Positions 9,438 through 18,238 of a stretch of 64,000 bases of DNA are shown here, piece by piece. The stretch spans positions 365,301-429,300 of the forward strand of contig NZ_FOCM01000004.1 in the NCBI RefSeq assembly GCF_900110115.1, in the 5' to 3' direction. The first letter of the stretch is position 1. Each line of letters starts with the position of its first letter. The notes beneath the pieces were generated by a model, which was not told the DNA's origin, searched no databases, and was given only the letters and a program-made list of their open reading frames with translations. Source of the stretch: Palleronia pelagia. Lineage in GTDB: Bacteria; Pseudomonadota; Alphaproteobacteria; Rhodobacterales; Rhodobacteraceae. Both the position numbers and the translations under genes were made by a program.

Positions 9438-10568
9438 TTACATGTTGCACTCGGCCGCGTAGACGTCGGCGTGGTCTTCCAGCGCGGTGCCGATGATGCG
9501 GTTGGTGTAGACACCGTCTTCCTCGATCACCTCGCGGGCATAGATCGTCTGGATCGGGTGGTGGTTCGAGCCGAAGCGGAAATCGCCCCGGACGCTATCG
9601 AAATCGGCCTCTTCCAGCGCGGCGCGGAACGCGTCCTGGTCGGACACGTCCGCCTTTTCCATGGCCGAGATCAGCAGGTTCGCGGTGTCGAAGCCTTGGC
9701 TCGCGTAAAGCGACGGCAGCCGGTCGTATTCCGCGACGAAGCTTTCGACGAAGGCCTGGTTGGCCGCGTTGTCCAGGTCCTTCGACCACTGCGACGTGTT
9801 GGTGACGCCCAGCGCGGCGTCGCCCACGGCTTGCAGGATACCCTGGTCGAAGCTGAACGCGGGGCCGATCACCGGCTTGTCCACGCCGCTGTCCGCATAT
9901 TGCTTGAGGAACGAGATCCCCATGCCACCGGGCAGGAAGAAGTAGACCGAGTCCGCGTCCGAGGCGCGGATGGCCGCGATCTCGGCGGCATAGTCGGTCT
10001 GGCCCAGCTGGGTGAAGGTCTCCTGCGCGATGTCGCCCTCGAACAGGCGCTTGTAGCCGGTCAGCGCGTCCTGCCCGGCCGGGTAGTTCGGCGCGAGGAT
10101 GAAGCTGTTGGAATAGCCGACCTCGGACGCATATGCGCCGGCGGCCTCATGCAGGTTGTCGTTCTGCCAGGCCACGTTGAAATAGTTTGGGTGGCAGCCC
10201 CGCCCGGCCAGCTGCGACGGGCCCGCGTTGGGCGACAGGTAGAACTTGCCCTGCGCGGTGGCCGACGGCACCACCGCCATGGCGAGGTTGGACCAGATGA
10301 TGCCGGTCAGCACGTCGACCTCTTCGGACTGGATCATCCGGTCGGCCAATTGCACCGCGATGTCGGGCTTGCGCTGGTCGTCCTCGATCACGACCTCGAT
10401 GTCGTCGCGGCCCGATTGCTCGATGGCCAGCATGAAGCCGTCGCGCACGTCGATGCCCAGGCCGGCGCCGCCGCCCGACAGCGTCGTGATCATGCCGACC
10501 TTCACGTCGGCCATCGCCGCCGTGGCGCCGATCGCGCAGGCCGCCGTCGCAAGCAGAAGGTGTTTCAT
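9438..10568 (-). CDS. Periplasmic binding protein of the Liv-type ABC importer
   Basis: A 376-residue type I periplasmic binding protein (Peripla_BP_6/Leu-Ile-Val-binding family). The start at 10568 gives a standard signal peptide (KHLLLATAACAIGATAAMA, then DVKVGMITTLSGGGA) and is preceded by GGGGAGACGAAG; the much longer upstream frame is not needed. It is the first gene of the liv operon and is divergent from the peptide-type binding protein at 10801. The ligand cannot be read from the sequence: members of this family bind branched-chain amino acids, amides, urea or aromatic acids. Confidence 0.9.
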   Translation of the reverse strand: MKHLLLATAACAIGATAAMADVKVGMITTLSGGGAGLGIDVRDGFMLAIEQSGRDDIEVVIEDDQRKPDIAVQLADRMIQSEEVDVLTGIIWSNLAMAVVPSATAQGKFYLSPNAGPSQLAGRGCHPNYFNVAWQNDNLHEAAGAYASEVGYSNSFILAPNYPAGQDALTGYKRLFEGDIAQETFTQLGQTDYAAEIAAIRASDADSVYFFLPGGMGISFLKQYADSGVDKPVIGPAFSFDQGILQAVGDAALGVTNTSQWSKDLDNAANQAFVESFVAEYDRLPSLYASQGFDTANLLISAMEKADVSDQDAFRAALEEADFDSVRGDFRFGSNHHPIQTIYAREVIEEDGVYTNRIIGTALEDHADVYAAECNM

Positions 10569-10800
10569 CTTCGTCTCCCCGGTGTTTGTCCCGGGGCGGA
10601 CTTTTCGACAGGCGCGCGGGATATGCAACGCCAAAGCCCGACACGGGACGCGCCTTGCCCGCGCAGGGCGCAGGGCGCGCGGGATTTCATCGACGCGGCG
10701 CGGCCCGACCTCCGGTTGCCGCAACGTGAAGCGTGGCAGGCTTGCCATTCGCGCCACGCGCCGATTACCTTCCCCGGAAAACAAACCAGGGAGACCTCAA

Positions 10801-12384
10801 GTGAAACTCACCAAAACCGCTTTGCTGGCCACGACTGCGCTGGGCATTCTTGCCGGCGCCGCCTCGGCCGAAACGCTGCGCTGGGCGCGCGCGGGCGACA
10901 GCCTGACGCTGGATCCGCACGCCCAGAACGAGGGCCCGACCCACACGCTGGCCCACCAGATCTACGAGCCGCTGCTGCTGCGCGACACCGCGGGCGAGCT
11001 GGAAGGCGCGCTGGCCACCGACTGGGCCGTCAGCGAAGACGACCCCAATGTCTGGATCTTCACCCTGCGCGAAGGCGTGACCTTCCACGGCGGCGAGACC
11101 TTCGACGCCGAGGACGTGATCTTCTCGATCGAGCGCGCCAAGTCGCCCGACAGCGACATGAAGGAGCTGCTGAACTCGATCGTCGAAGTGCGCGCCGGCG
11201 AAGGCAACACCGTGGAATTCGTGACCGACGGTCCGAACCCGATCCTGCCGTCCAACCTCACCAACCTGTTCATGATGGACAAGGGCTGGGCCGAGGCCAA
11301 CGGCGCCGTGGACGTGCAGGACTACGAAGGCGGCGAGACCACCTTCGCCGCGGCGAATGCCAACGGCACCGGCCCGTACATGCTGGAAAGCCGCGAGGCC
11401 GACGTCCGCACCGTGCTGGTCCAGAACGAGGACTACTGGGGCATGGACGAATTCCCCATGGACGTGACCCGGATCGAGTTCACCCCGATCCAGAACGCCG
11501 CCACCCGCGTGGCCGCCCTGCTTTCGGGTGAGGTCGACTTCATCCAGGACGTGCCCGTCCAGGACCTCGAGCGCGTGGACAGCTCGGACGGCCTGCAGGT
11601 GAAGAACGCGCCGCAGAACCGGACGATCTTCTTCGGCATGAACGTGGGCGCCGATGACATTGAGAACGACGATGTCGAGGGCGCGAACCCGCTGTCGGAC
11701 GTGCGCGTGCGTGAAGCCATGAACATGGCGATCAACCGCGACGCCATCCAGCAGGTCGTCATGCGCGGCCAGAGCCAGCCCACCGGCGTCATCATGCCGC
11801 CCTTCGTGAACGGCTGGACCGAAGAGCTCGACGCCGTGCCGGAAGGCGACATGGAAGCCGCCAAGCAACTGCTGGCCGACGCGGGCTATCCCGACGGGTT
11901 CTCGATCCAGCTGGACTGCCCCAACGACCGCTACATCAACGACGAAGCGATCTGCCAGGCGGTCGTGGGCATGATGGCCCAGGCCGGAATCACCGTGAAC
12001 CTGGACAGCAAGCCCAAGGCGCAGCACTTCCCGCTGATCTCGAACGGGACCACGGATTTCTACATGCTGGGCTGGGGCGTTCCGACCTTCGATTCGGAAT
12101 ACGTCTTCAACTTCCTCGTGCACACCCGTGGCGACGAGCTGGGATCCTGGAACGCCACCGGCTATTCCAACCCCGAGCTTGACGAGAAGATCGTGAGCCT
12201 GGCCTCGACCACCGACCTGGACGCGCGCAACGCGACCATCGCCGAGATCTGGGACACCGTGCAGTCGGAAACGCTGTACCTGCCGGTCCACCACCAGGTG
12301 CTGAACTGGGGTCTGTCGGGTTCGGTCGACACCGAAGTCCAGCCGGAAGACCAGCCGAAGTTCAAGTACTTCAGCATGAACTGA
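10801..12384 (+). CDS. ABC transporter substrate-binding protein, peptide/nickel (DppA/OppA) type, copy 1
   Basis: A 527-residue SBP_bac_5 protein. It starts with GTG at 10801 behind GGGAGACC and has a signal peptide ending near AGAASA, then ETLRWARAGDSLTLDPHAQ. The middle reads GVTFHGGETFDAEDVIFSIERA, split here by the usual His-Gly-Gly turn, and the C-terminal domain has ADAGYPDGF, all typical of this family. It captures oligopeptides or other small ligands in the periplasm for the permease at 14229-16188. It is followed by a strong hairpin terminator and then a second, related binding protein. The ligand is not determinable. Confidence 0.9.
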   Translation: MKLTKTALLATTALGILAGAASAETLRWARAGDSLTLDPHAQNEGPTHTLAHQIYEPLLLRDTAGELEGALATDWAVSEDDPNVWIFTLREGVTFHGGETFDAEDVIFSIERAKSPDSDMKELLNSIVEVRAGEGNTVEFVTDGPNPILPSNLTNLFMMDKGWAEANGAVDVQDYEGGETTFAAANANGTGPYMLESREADVRTVLVQNEDYWGMDEFPMDVTRIEFTPIQNAATRVAALLSGEVDFIQDVPVQDLERVDSSDGLQVKNAPQNRTIFFGMNVGADDIENDDVEGANPLSDVRVREAMNMAINRDAIQQVVMRGQSQPTGVIMPPFVNGWTEELDAVPEGDMEAAKQLLADAGYPDGFSIQLDCPNDRYINDEAICQAVVGMMAQAGITVNLDSKPKAQHFPLISNGTTDFYMLGWGVPTFDSEYVFNFLVHTRGDELGSWNATGYSNPELDEKIVSLASTTDLDARNATIAEIWDTVQSETLYLPVHHQVLNWGLSGSVDTEVQPEDQPKFKYFSMN

Positions 12385-12406
12385 TCCCCTCGGGGACACA
12401 GGTTCC

Positions 12407-12443
12407 GGGGGCGGCCGCCACGATCGGCCGCCCCCGCGTTTTT
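12407..12443 (+). terminator. Intrinsic terminator after the first binding protein
   Basis: Perfect 11-bp arms GGGGGCGGCCG and CGGCCGCCCCC with a seven-base loop, followed by GCGTTTTT. It probably ends most transcripts of the first binding-protein gene, uncoupling its level from the second one and from the permease genes. Confidence 0.8.
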
Positions 12444-12569
12444 CCATCGGGCGCGTTTCGCGCCGATGCGACGGCCGGGCCCCGACACGCGTAGACGCAA
12501 GATGCGTGACAGATTGGCCAAAGGCGTTACCCTCGACCGCGTCCGTGACCCATGCGAAAGGCTGCCGCC

Positions 12570-14126
12570 ATGCGATTCCTGACGATGACCCTCACCGCCC
12601 TCGCGCTCGGCGCGCCCGCCGCGGCCGAGACCTTCCGCTGGGCGGGGCAGACCGACCCGCAGACGCTCGACCCGCACGCGGTCAGCTCGACGCCCGTGCT
12701 GGGCTTCCTGAACAATGCCTACGAGGGCCTCGTCCGGCGCGGACAGGACATGACGATCGAACCCGCGCTCGCCACCGGGTGGGAGCCCATCGGCGACGGC
12801 GAAGGCTGGCGGTTCACCCTGCGCGAGGGCGTCACGTTCCACGACGGCGCGACCTTCGACGCCGACGACGTGATCTTCAGCTACGAGCGTGCATCGTCCG
12901 AGCAATCCGACGTGTCGTCGTGGTTCGCCCCCGTCTCGCGCGTCGAGAAGGTGGACCAGTATACCGTCGACATCTTCACCTCGGCGCCCAACCCGATCTT
13001 TCCCGACAGCATCGCAAACTGGATGATGATGGACAGCGGCTGGGCCGAGGAGAACGACACCGCCCGCCCCGACAAGGAGCAGGGAAACCACGCGACGCTG
13101 AACGCCAACGGCACGGGCGCCTTCAGGGTGACCGGGCGCGAGCCGGGTCTGGAGACCACGCTGGCGCCTTTCGACGATTGGTGGGGCGAGGCCGAGCACA
13201 ACATCACCGAGGCGATCTTCACCCCGATCCAGAACCCGGCAACGGCCGTGGCCGCTCTGATCTCGGGCGACGTGGACATGATCAACCCCGTGCCCATCCA
13301 GGACGCCGAGCGGCTGGACGCCCGCGAGGGTGTGAAGGTCATAAAGGGGATCGAGGCGCGCGTCATCATGCTGGGCGTGGGCCACGACCACTCGCAGCTG
13401 AAATTCGGCGCCGATGCCGGTGAGCCGAACCCGTTCCAGGACGTGCGCGTGCGCCGCGCGGTGGCGCAGGCGATCTCGGTCCCCGCGATCCTGCAGACGA
13501 TCATGCGCGGCAACGCCGAACCGGCCAGCCAGCTGGTCAGCCCCGCCATGCGCGGCTTTTCCGAGCCGAACGCCGAGGGCGTTACGCAGGACATCGAGTC
13601 CGCCCGTGCCCTTCTGGACGAGGCCAACTACGGCGACGGGTTCTCGTTCGGCCTGAAATGCCCCAACGACCGCTACCTGAACGACGAAGCCGTCTGCCAG
13701 GCCATCGTGTCGATGCTGGCGCAGGTCGGGCTGGAGGCCGAGCTGGAAACCATGCCGGTGCGCAACTACTGGCCCGAGCTGCGCGAGGACGCGTTCGACA
13801 TGTTCCTGCTGGGCTGGTCGCCCGGCACCTTCGACGCCGAGCACCCGATCCGGTTCCTGGTCGCCACGCCCGAGGGCAACCTGGGCACCTGGAACTTCGG
13901 CGGCTTCTCGAACGACCGGATCGACGAGATCCTGCCGATGATCCAGTCCGAGATCGACGACACCCGCCGCCAGGAGCTGCTGGACGAGGCCGCCGCGATC
14001 ATCCAGGACGAAGTGGCCTACGTGCCGCTCTACGTGCAGCCGCTGGTCTGGGGCGCGCGCGAGAGCATCGAGCTGGTCCAGCGGCCCGACGATTTCTTCA
14101 TCCTGCGCTGGGTGCGCGTGAACTGA
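12570..14126 (+). CDS. ABC transporter substrate-binding protein, peptide/nickel type, copy 2
   Basis: A 518-residue SBP_bac_5 protein related to the one upstream: the same opening (ETFRWAGQTDPQTLDPHA), the same HDGATFDADDVIFSYERA region and the same LKCPNDRYLNDEAVCQA segment that copy 1 has as LDCPNDRYINDEAICQA. The start at 12570 is preceded by GAAAGG and gives a compact signal peptide ending at GAPAAA; the ATG at 12552 is a less likely alternative. It probably serves the same permease with a different ligand range. The two copies have diverged strongly, so they look like an old duplication kept for different substrates. Confidence 0.88.
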   Translation: MRFLTMTLTALALGAPAAAETFRWAGQTDPQTLDPHAVSSTPVLGFLNNAYEGLVRRGQDMTIEPALATGWEPIGDGEGWRFTLREGVTFHDGATFDADDVIFSYERASSEQSDVSSWFAPVSRVEKVDQYTVDIFTSAPNPIFPDSIANWMMMDSGWAEENDTARPDKEQGNHATLNANGTGAFRVTGREPGLETTLAPFDDWWGEAEHNITEAIFTPIQNPATAVAALISGDVDMINPVPIQDAERLDAREGVKVIKGIEARVIMLGVGHDHSQLKFGADAGEPNPFQDVRVRRAVAQAISVPAILQTIMRGNAEPASQLVSPAMRGFSEPNAEGVTQDIESARALLDEANYGDGFSFGLKCPNDRYLNDEAVCQAIVSMLAQVGLEAELETMPVRNYWPELREDAFDMFLLGWSPGTFDAEHPIRFLVATPEGNLGTWNFGGFSNDRIDEILPMIQSEIDDTRRQELLDEAAAIIQDEVAYVPLYVQPLVWGARESIELVQRPDDFFILRWVRVN

Positions 14127-14131
14127 AACGG

Positions 14132-14177
14132 CCGGGGGCCAGCCCCCGGACCCCCGGAGGTATTTCTGGAAAGATGA
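14132..14177 (+). repeat. REP-like palindrome with GGAGGTATTTCTGGAAAGATG tail
   Basis: The arms CCGGGGGC and GCCCCCGG form a short hairpin directly after the second binding-protein stop, followed by a CCCCCGGAGG and TATTTCTGGAAAGAT segment. Sequences of this form are, as I recall, common between genes in Rhodobacterales genomes. It may attenuate transcription into the permease genes. Only one copy is visible here. Confidence 0.45.
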
Positions 14178-14228
14178 AGCCGATGCCGATTTTCCCGACG
14201 ATCACGCCGATGGCGGGGGCCGCCTGAG

Positions 14229-15209
14229 ATGCTGGCTTTCGTGCTGCGCCGGGTGTTCCAGTCGATCATCGTCCTGCTGGTGGTGGGGCTGGTGGCGTTT
14301 TCCATGTTCACCTTCGTGGGCGACCCCATCGACAACATGCTGGGGCAGGAACGCACCCAGGCCGATATCGAGCGGCTGCGCCAGCAGCTGGGGCTCGATC
14401 AGCCCTTCGTCGTGCAGTACTGGAATTTCCTGCAGAACGCCGCGCAGGGCAATTTCGGCGTGTCCTACCGGCAGGGCCGCCCGGTATCCGAGATCCTGCT
14501 GGAACGCGCACCGGCGACGCTGGAGCTGGCGGCGGTCTCGGCTCTTTTCGCCATGGCGCTGGGCATCGGCCTGGGGGTCTTCACCGCCATCCGGCGCGAC
14601 GGCGTGGCCTCGAACCTGATCATGTCGATCTCGCTGATCGGGGTGTCGCTGCCGACCTTCCTGATCGGCATCCTGCTGATCTGGGTCTTCGCGGTCGAGC
14701 TGTCTTGGCTGCCGTCCTTCGGGCGGGGCGAGGTGGTGCAGGTGGGCGGCTGGTCCACGGGGTTCCTGACGTCTTCGGGGCTGAAGGCGCTGATCCTGCC
14801 GGCGATCACGCTGGGGCTGTACCAGATGACGCTGATCATGCGGCTGGTGCGGTCGGAAATGCTGGAGGTGCTGCGCCAGGACTATATCCGGTTCGCCCGG
14901 GCCCGCGGGCTGCGCGAGCGCGCCGTCAACTTCCGCCACGCGCTGAAGAACACGCTGGTGCCGGTCATCACCGTCACGGGCCTGCAGCTGGGCGCGATCA
15001 TCGCCTTCGCGATCATCACCGAGACGGTGTTCCAGTGGCCGGGCGTGGGCCTTCTGTTCATCAACGCCATCCAGTTCGTCGATATCCCGGTCATGGCCGC
15101 CTACCTCATGCTGATCTCGGTCATGTTCGTGGGCATCAACCTGATCGTGGATCTTCTTTATTTCGCCATCGACCCGCGCCTGCGGGCGGGCCGCGGCAAG
15201 GGACACTGA
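14229..15209 (+). CDS. Peptide-type ABC transporter permease (DppB-like)
   Basis: A 326-residue inner-membrane permease with about six helices. The N-terminal LRRVFQSIIVLLVVGLVAFSM, the early loop QQLGLDQPFVVQYWNF and the C-terminal binding-protein-dependent transport loop (ALKNTLVPVITVTGLQ, then GAIIAFAIITETVFQWPGVG) are characteristic of DppB/OppB. It forms the channel with the next gene product, whose start is two bases beyond this stop. Confidence 0.92.
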   Translation: MLAFVLRRVFQSIIVLLVVGLVAFSMFTFVGDPIDNMLGQERTQADIERLRQQLGLDQPFVVQYWNFLQNAAQGNFGVSYRQGRPVSEILLERAPATLELAAVSALFAMALGIGLGVFTAIRRDGVASNLIMSISLIGVSLPTFLIGILLIWVFAVELSWLPSFGRGEVVQVGGWSTGFLTSSGLKALILPAITLGLYQMTLIMRLVRSEMLEVLRQDYIRFARARGLRERAVNFRHALKNTLVPVITVTGLQLGAIIAFAIITETVFQWPGVGLLFINAIQFVDIPVMAAYLMLISVMFVGINLIVDLLYFAIDPRLRAGRGKGH

Positions 15210-15210
15210 C

Positions 15211-16188
15211 ATGAGCGACGCGAGCCAGGGCGCCAGCCGCCACACCGATGCCAGCGCCGAGAAGCCGACCCCCAGATCGCGCTTCGGCCGGGCGTGGGAG
15301 TCGGACTTCGCCTGGAAGTTCCGCCATTCGCCGGTGGCGATCATCGCCAGCGCCGTCGCGCTGCTGATCGTGCTGGCCGCGATCTTCGCGCCGCTCATCG
15401 CGCCGGTGGATCCGTTCGATCCCGGCGCGCTGAACCTGATGAACGGGTTCACCCCGCCCGGCACGCCCAACGCCTTCACCGGCGAGACATTCCTGCTGGG
15501 CACCGACGACCAGGGGCGCGACGTCTTCTCGACGATCCTCTACGGGCTGCGCATCTCGCTGTTCGTCGGCGTCTCGGCGGTGCTGTTCGCGATGGTGCTG
15601 GGTGTCACGCTTGGGCTTATCGCGGGATATGTCGGGGGCTGGGTCGACACGATCATCATGCGCATCGCCGACATCCAGCTGACCTTCCCGTCGATCCTGG
15701 TGGCCATGCTGATCTTCGGGATCGCCAAGGGCGTGACCCCGGTGGAATACCGTGACCAGATGGCGATCTGGGTGCTGATCCTTGCGATCGGCCTGTCGGA
15801 CTGGGTGCAGTTCGCGCGGGTGGTGCGGGGCGCCACGCTGGTGCAGGCAGGGCGCGAATACGTCCAGGCGGCGCGGCTGATCGGGCGCAAGGGCCCCGCC
15901 ATCATGCTGCGCCACATCCTGCCCAACGTGCTGAGCCCCGTGCTGGTGATCGCCACCATCAGCCTGGCGCTCGCCATCATCGCCGAGGCGACGCTGAGTT
16001 TCCTGGGCGTGGGCGCGCCGCCGACGCAGCCGTCGCTGGGCACGCTCATCCGCATCGGCCAGGGTTTCCTCTTCTCGGGCGAGTGGTGGATCCTGTTCTT
16101 CCCCGCCCTGACGCTGCTGGCCCTGGCACTGTCCGTGAACCTGCTCGGCGACTGGCTGCGCGACGCGCTGAACCCGAGGCTGAAATGA
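15211..16188 (+). CDS. Peptide-type ABC transporter permease (DppC-like)
   Basis: A 325-residue permease with an N-terminal cytoplasmic tail of about 45 residues, a first helix near 46-65, then the family segment GTDDQGRDVFSTILYG and a C-terminal ATPase-contact loop ending in EATLSFLGVGAPP. It partners the DppB-like subunit. Its stop overlaps the start of the downstream ATPase gene in an ATGA arrangement. Confidence 0.92.
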   Translation: MSDASQGASRHTDASAEKPTPRSRFGRAWESDFAWKFRHSPVAIIASAVALLIVLAAIFAPLIAPVDPFDPGALNLMNGFTPPGTPNAFTGETFLLGTDDQGRDVFSTILYGLRISLFVGVSAVLFAMVLGVTLGLIAGYVGGWVDTIIMRIADIQLTFPSILVAMLIFGIAKGVTPVEYRDQMAIWVLILAIGLSDWVQFARVVRGATLVQAGREYVQAARLIGRKGPAIMLRHILPNVLSPVLVIATISLALAIIAEATLSFLGVGAPPTQPSLGTLIRIGQGFLFSGEWWILFFPALTLLALALSVNLLGDWLRDALNPRLK

Positions 16189-17174
16189 CCGACGCCGTCC
16201 TGTCCGTCCGCGACCTGGTGGTCGAGATTCCCACCCGCCACGCGGTGCTTAAGCCCGTGGACGGCGTCAGCTTCGACATCGCGCCGGGCGAGATCCTGGG
16301 CGTGGTGGGCGAATCCGGCGCCGGCAAGTCCATGACCGGCAACGCCGTGATCGGCCTGCTGGACCGGCCCGCCCATATCTCGGGCGGAGAGATCCTGTTG
16401 AAGGGCCAGCGGATCGACAACCTGCCCTACGCCAGGATGCGCAAGCTGCGCGGGGCCGAGATCGGCATGGTGTTCCAGGATCCGCTGACGTCGCTGAACC
16501 CGCTTCTGACCATCGGCGACCAGCTTTCCGAGACGATGATCGAGCACCTGGGCATCTCGCAAGCCGAGGCGCGCAAACGCGCCATCGCCGCCCTGGACGA
16601 GGTTGGCATCCCCGGCGCGGCGGATCGCATCGACAGCTACCCGCACGAATTCTCGGGCGGCATGCGCCAGCGGGTGGTCATCGCCCTTGCGCTTTGTGCC
16701 GAGCCGTCGCTGGTCATCGCGGACGAGCCGACCACCGCGCTGGACGTGAGCGTGCAGGCGCAGATCATCGCGCTGCTGCGGCGGCTCTGCCGTGAGCGGG
16801 ACACATCGGTGATGCTGATCACCCACGACATGGGCGTGATCGCCGAAACGGCCGACCGGGTCGCGGTGGTCTATGCCGGTCGCCTGGCCGAACTGGGTCC
16901 CGTGGCCGAGGTGCTGGGCCGCCCCCGCCATCCCTATACGGAAGGTCTGATGGGCTCGACCCCCGCGGCCAGCGCGGGGCGCGCACGGCTGCACCAAATC
17001 CCCGGCTCCATGCCGCGGCTGGGCCACCTTCCGGCCGGCTGCCCCTTCCATCCGCGCTGCCCCAAGGCGCAGGACGATTGCCGCACCGACCCGGCGCCGA
17101 CCCTGGCCGCCTGCAACGGCCGGGCCGCCTGCTGGCACCCCGTGAACAGCCCCGAATCCGAGGCCGCCGAATGA
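16185..17174 (+). CDS. Peptide-type ABC transporter ATP-binding protein (DppD-like)
   Basis: A 329-residue ATPase. Walker A is GESGAGKSM (the Ser/Thr pair replaced by Ser-Met, as in many DppD), the signature is FSGGMRQRV, Walker B is LVIADEPTTALD, and the C-terminal oligopeptide extension carries the Cys-rich CPFHPRCPKAQDDC motif that often binds an iron-sulfur cluster. The start at 16185 overlaps the upstream stop (ATGA); the longer in-frame extension beginning at 16083 lies inside the permease gene and is not real. Confidence 0.92.
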   Translation: MTDAVLSVRDLVVEIPTRHAVLKPVDGVSFDIAPGEILGVVGESGAGKSMTGNAVIGLLDRPAHISGGEILLKGQRIDNLPYARMRKLRGAEIGMVFQDPLTSLNPLLTIGDQLSETMIEHLGISQAEARKRAIAALDEVGIPGAADRIDSYPHEFSGGMRQRVVIALALCAEPSLVIADEPTTALDVSVQAQIIALLRRLCRERDTSVMLITHDMGVIAETADRVAVVYAGRLAELGPVAEVLGRPRHPYTEGLMGSTPAASAGRARLHQIPGSMPRLGHLPAGCPFHPRCPKAQDDCRTDPAPTLAACNGRAACWHPVNSPESEAAE

Positions 17175-18166
17175 CCGCCATCGTCACCGTCAAGAACCTG
17201 ACCCGTCGTTTCGACGTCTCGAAACCCTGGCTGAACCGGGTGATCGAACGCCTTCCCAAGCGCAAGCTGGTCGCCGTGTCCGACGTGTCCTTCGACATCG
17301 AGGAAGGCACGACCTACGCGCTGGTGGGTGAAAGCGGCTCGGGCAAATCGACCATCGGCAAGATGCTGGTGGGCCTGCTGGACCCGTCCGAGGGCGCCGT
17401 CGAGATCGAAGGCGTGAACCTGGATACCGAGACGGATCGCGCGCGGATCGACAAGGTTCGCAGCGACATCCAGATGATCTTCCAGGATCCCTATGCCAGC
17501 CTGAACCCCCGCTGGAAGGTGCGCGACATCATCGCCGAACCGGTAGCCGCGCGCGGCGGCAAGACACAAGGCCTGGCCGAGCGGCTTCTGGAACAGGTGG
17601 GCCTGTCGGCCGACGACGCCGGCAAGTTCCCGCACGAGTTCTCGGGTGGGCAGCGGCAGCGCATCTGCATCGCGCGCGCCCTGGCGTCCGAGCCGAAATT
17701 CATCGTCTGCGACGAGCCCACATCCGCGCTGGACGTGAGCGTGCAGGCGCAGGTGCTGAACCTGATGTCGGACCTCAAGGACGATTACGGGCTGACCTAC
17801 CTTTTCATCAGCCACGACCTGACGGTGGTCAGCCACATGGCCGACACGGTGGGCGTGCTCTACCTGGGACGCCTCGTCGAGGAAGCCGCGCCCGGGGATC
17901 TGAACGCGCGGCCCGCGCATCCCTATACGCAGATGCTGCTCGATGCCGCACCGCAGCTGGACGGGTTCGGGCGCGAGGTCGATCCGCCCAAGGGCGAGAT
18001 CCCCGACCCGATCAATCCGCCGCCCGGCTGTGCCTACAACCCGCGCTGCCCGTTCGTCGTGGATCGCTGCCGCGAGGAACGTCCGCAACTGCGCCCCTTC
18101 GGTGCGGGCCGTGTCGCCTGTCACCGCGCGGAAGAGGTCGTGGCGCGGATGGACAAGGCGTCCTGA
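17171..18166 (+). CDS. Peptide-type ABC transporter ATP-binding protein (DppF-like)
   Basis: A 331-residue ATPase with Walker A GESGSGKST, signature FSGGQRQRI, Walker B FIVCDEPTSALD and the C-terminal YNPRCPFVVDRC extension of this family. The start at 17171 overlaps the DppD-like stop (ATGA). It is the last gene of the importer operon. Confidence 0.92.
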   Translation: MTAIVTVKNLTRRFDVSKPWLNRVIERLPKRKLVAVSDVSFDIEEGTTYALVGESGSGKSTIGKMLVGLLDPSEGAVEIEGVNLDTETDRARIDKVRSDIQMIFQDPYASLNPRWKVRDIIAEPVAARGGKTQGLAERLLEQVGLSADDAGKFPHEFSGGQRQRICIARALASEPKFIVCDEPTSALDVSVQAQVLNLMSDLKDDYGLTYLFISHDLTVVSHMADTVGVLYLGRLVEEAAPGDLNARPAHPYTQMLLDAAPQLDGFGREVDPPKGEIPDPINPPPGCAYNPRCPFVVDRCREERPQLRPFGAGRVACHRAEEVVARMDKAS

Positions 18167-18238
18167 ACGGGAGCGGCGCGCCAGCCGGTTGATCCCGGCA
18201 GATTTGAACGAAAACCTCTGATCGCGTGGAGCGGCGAC

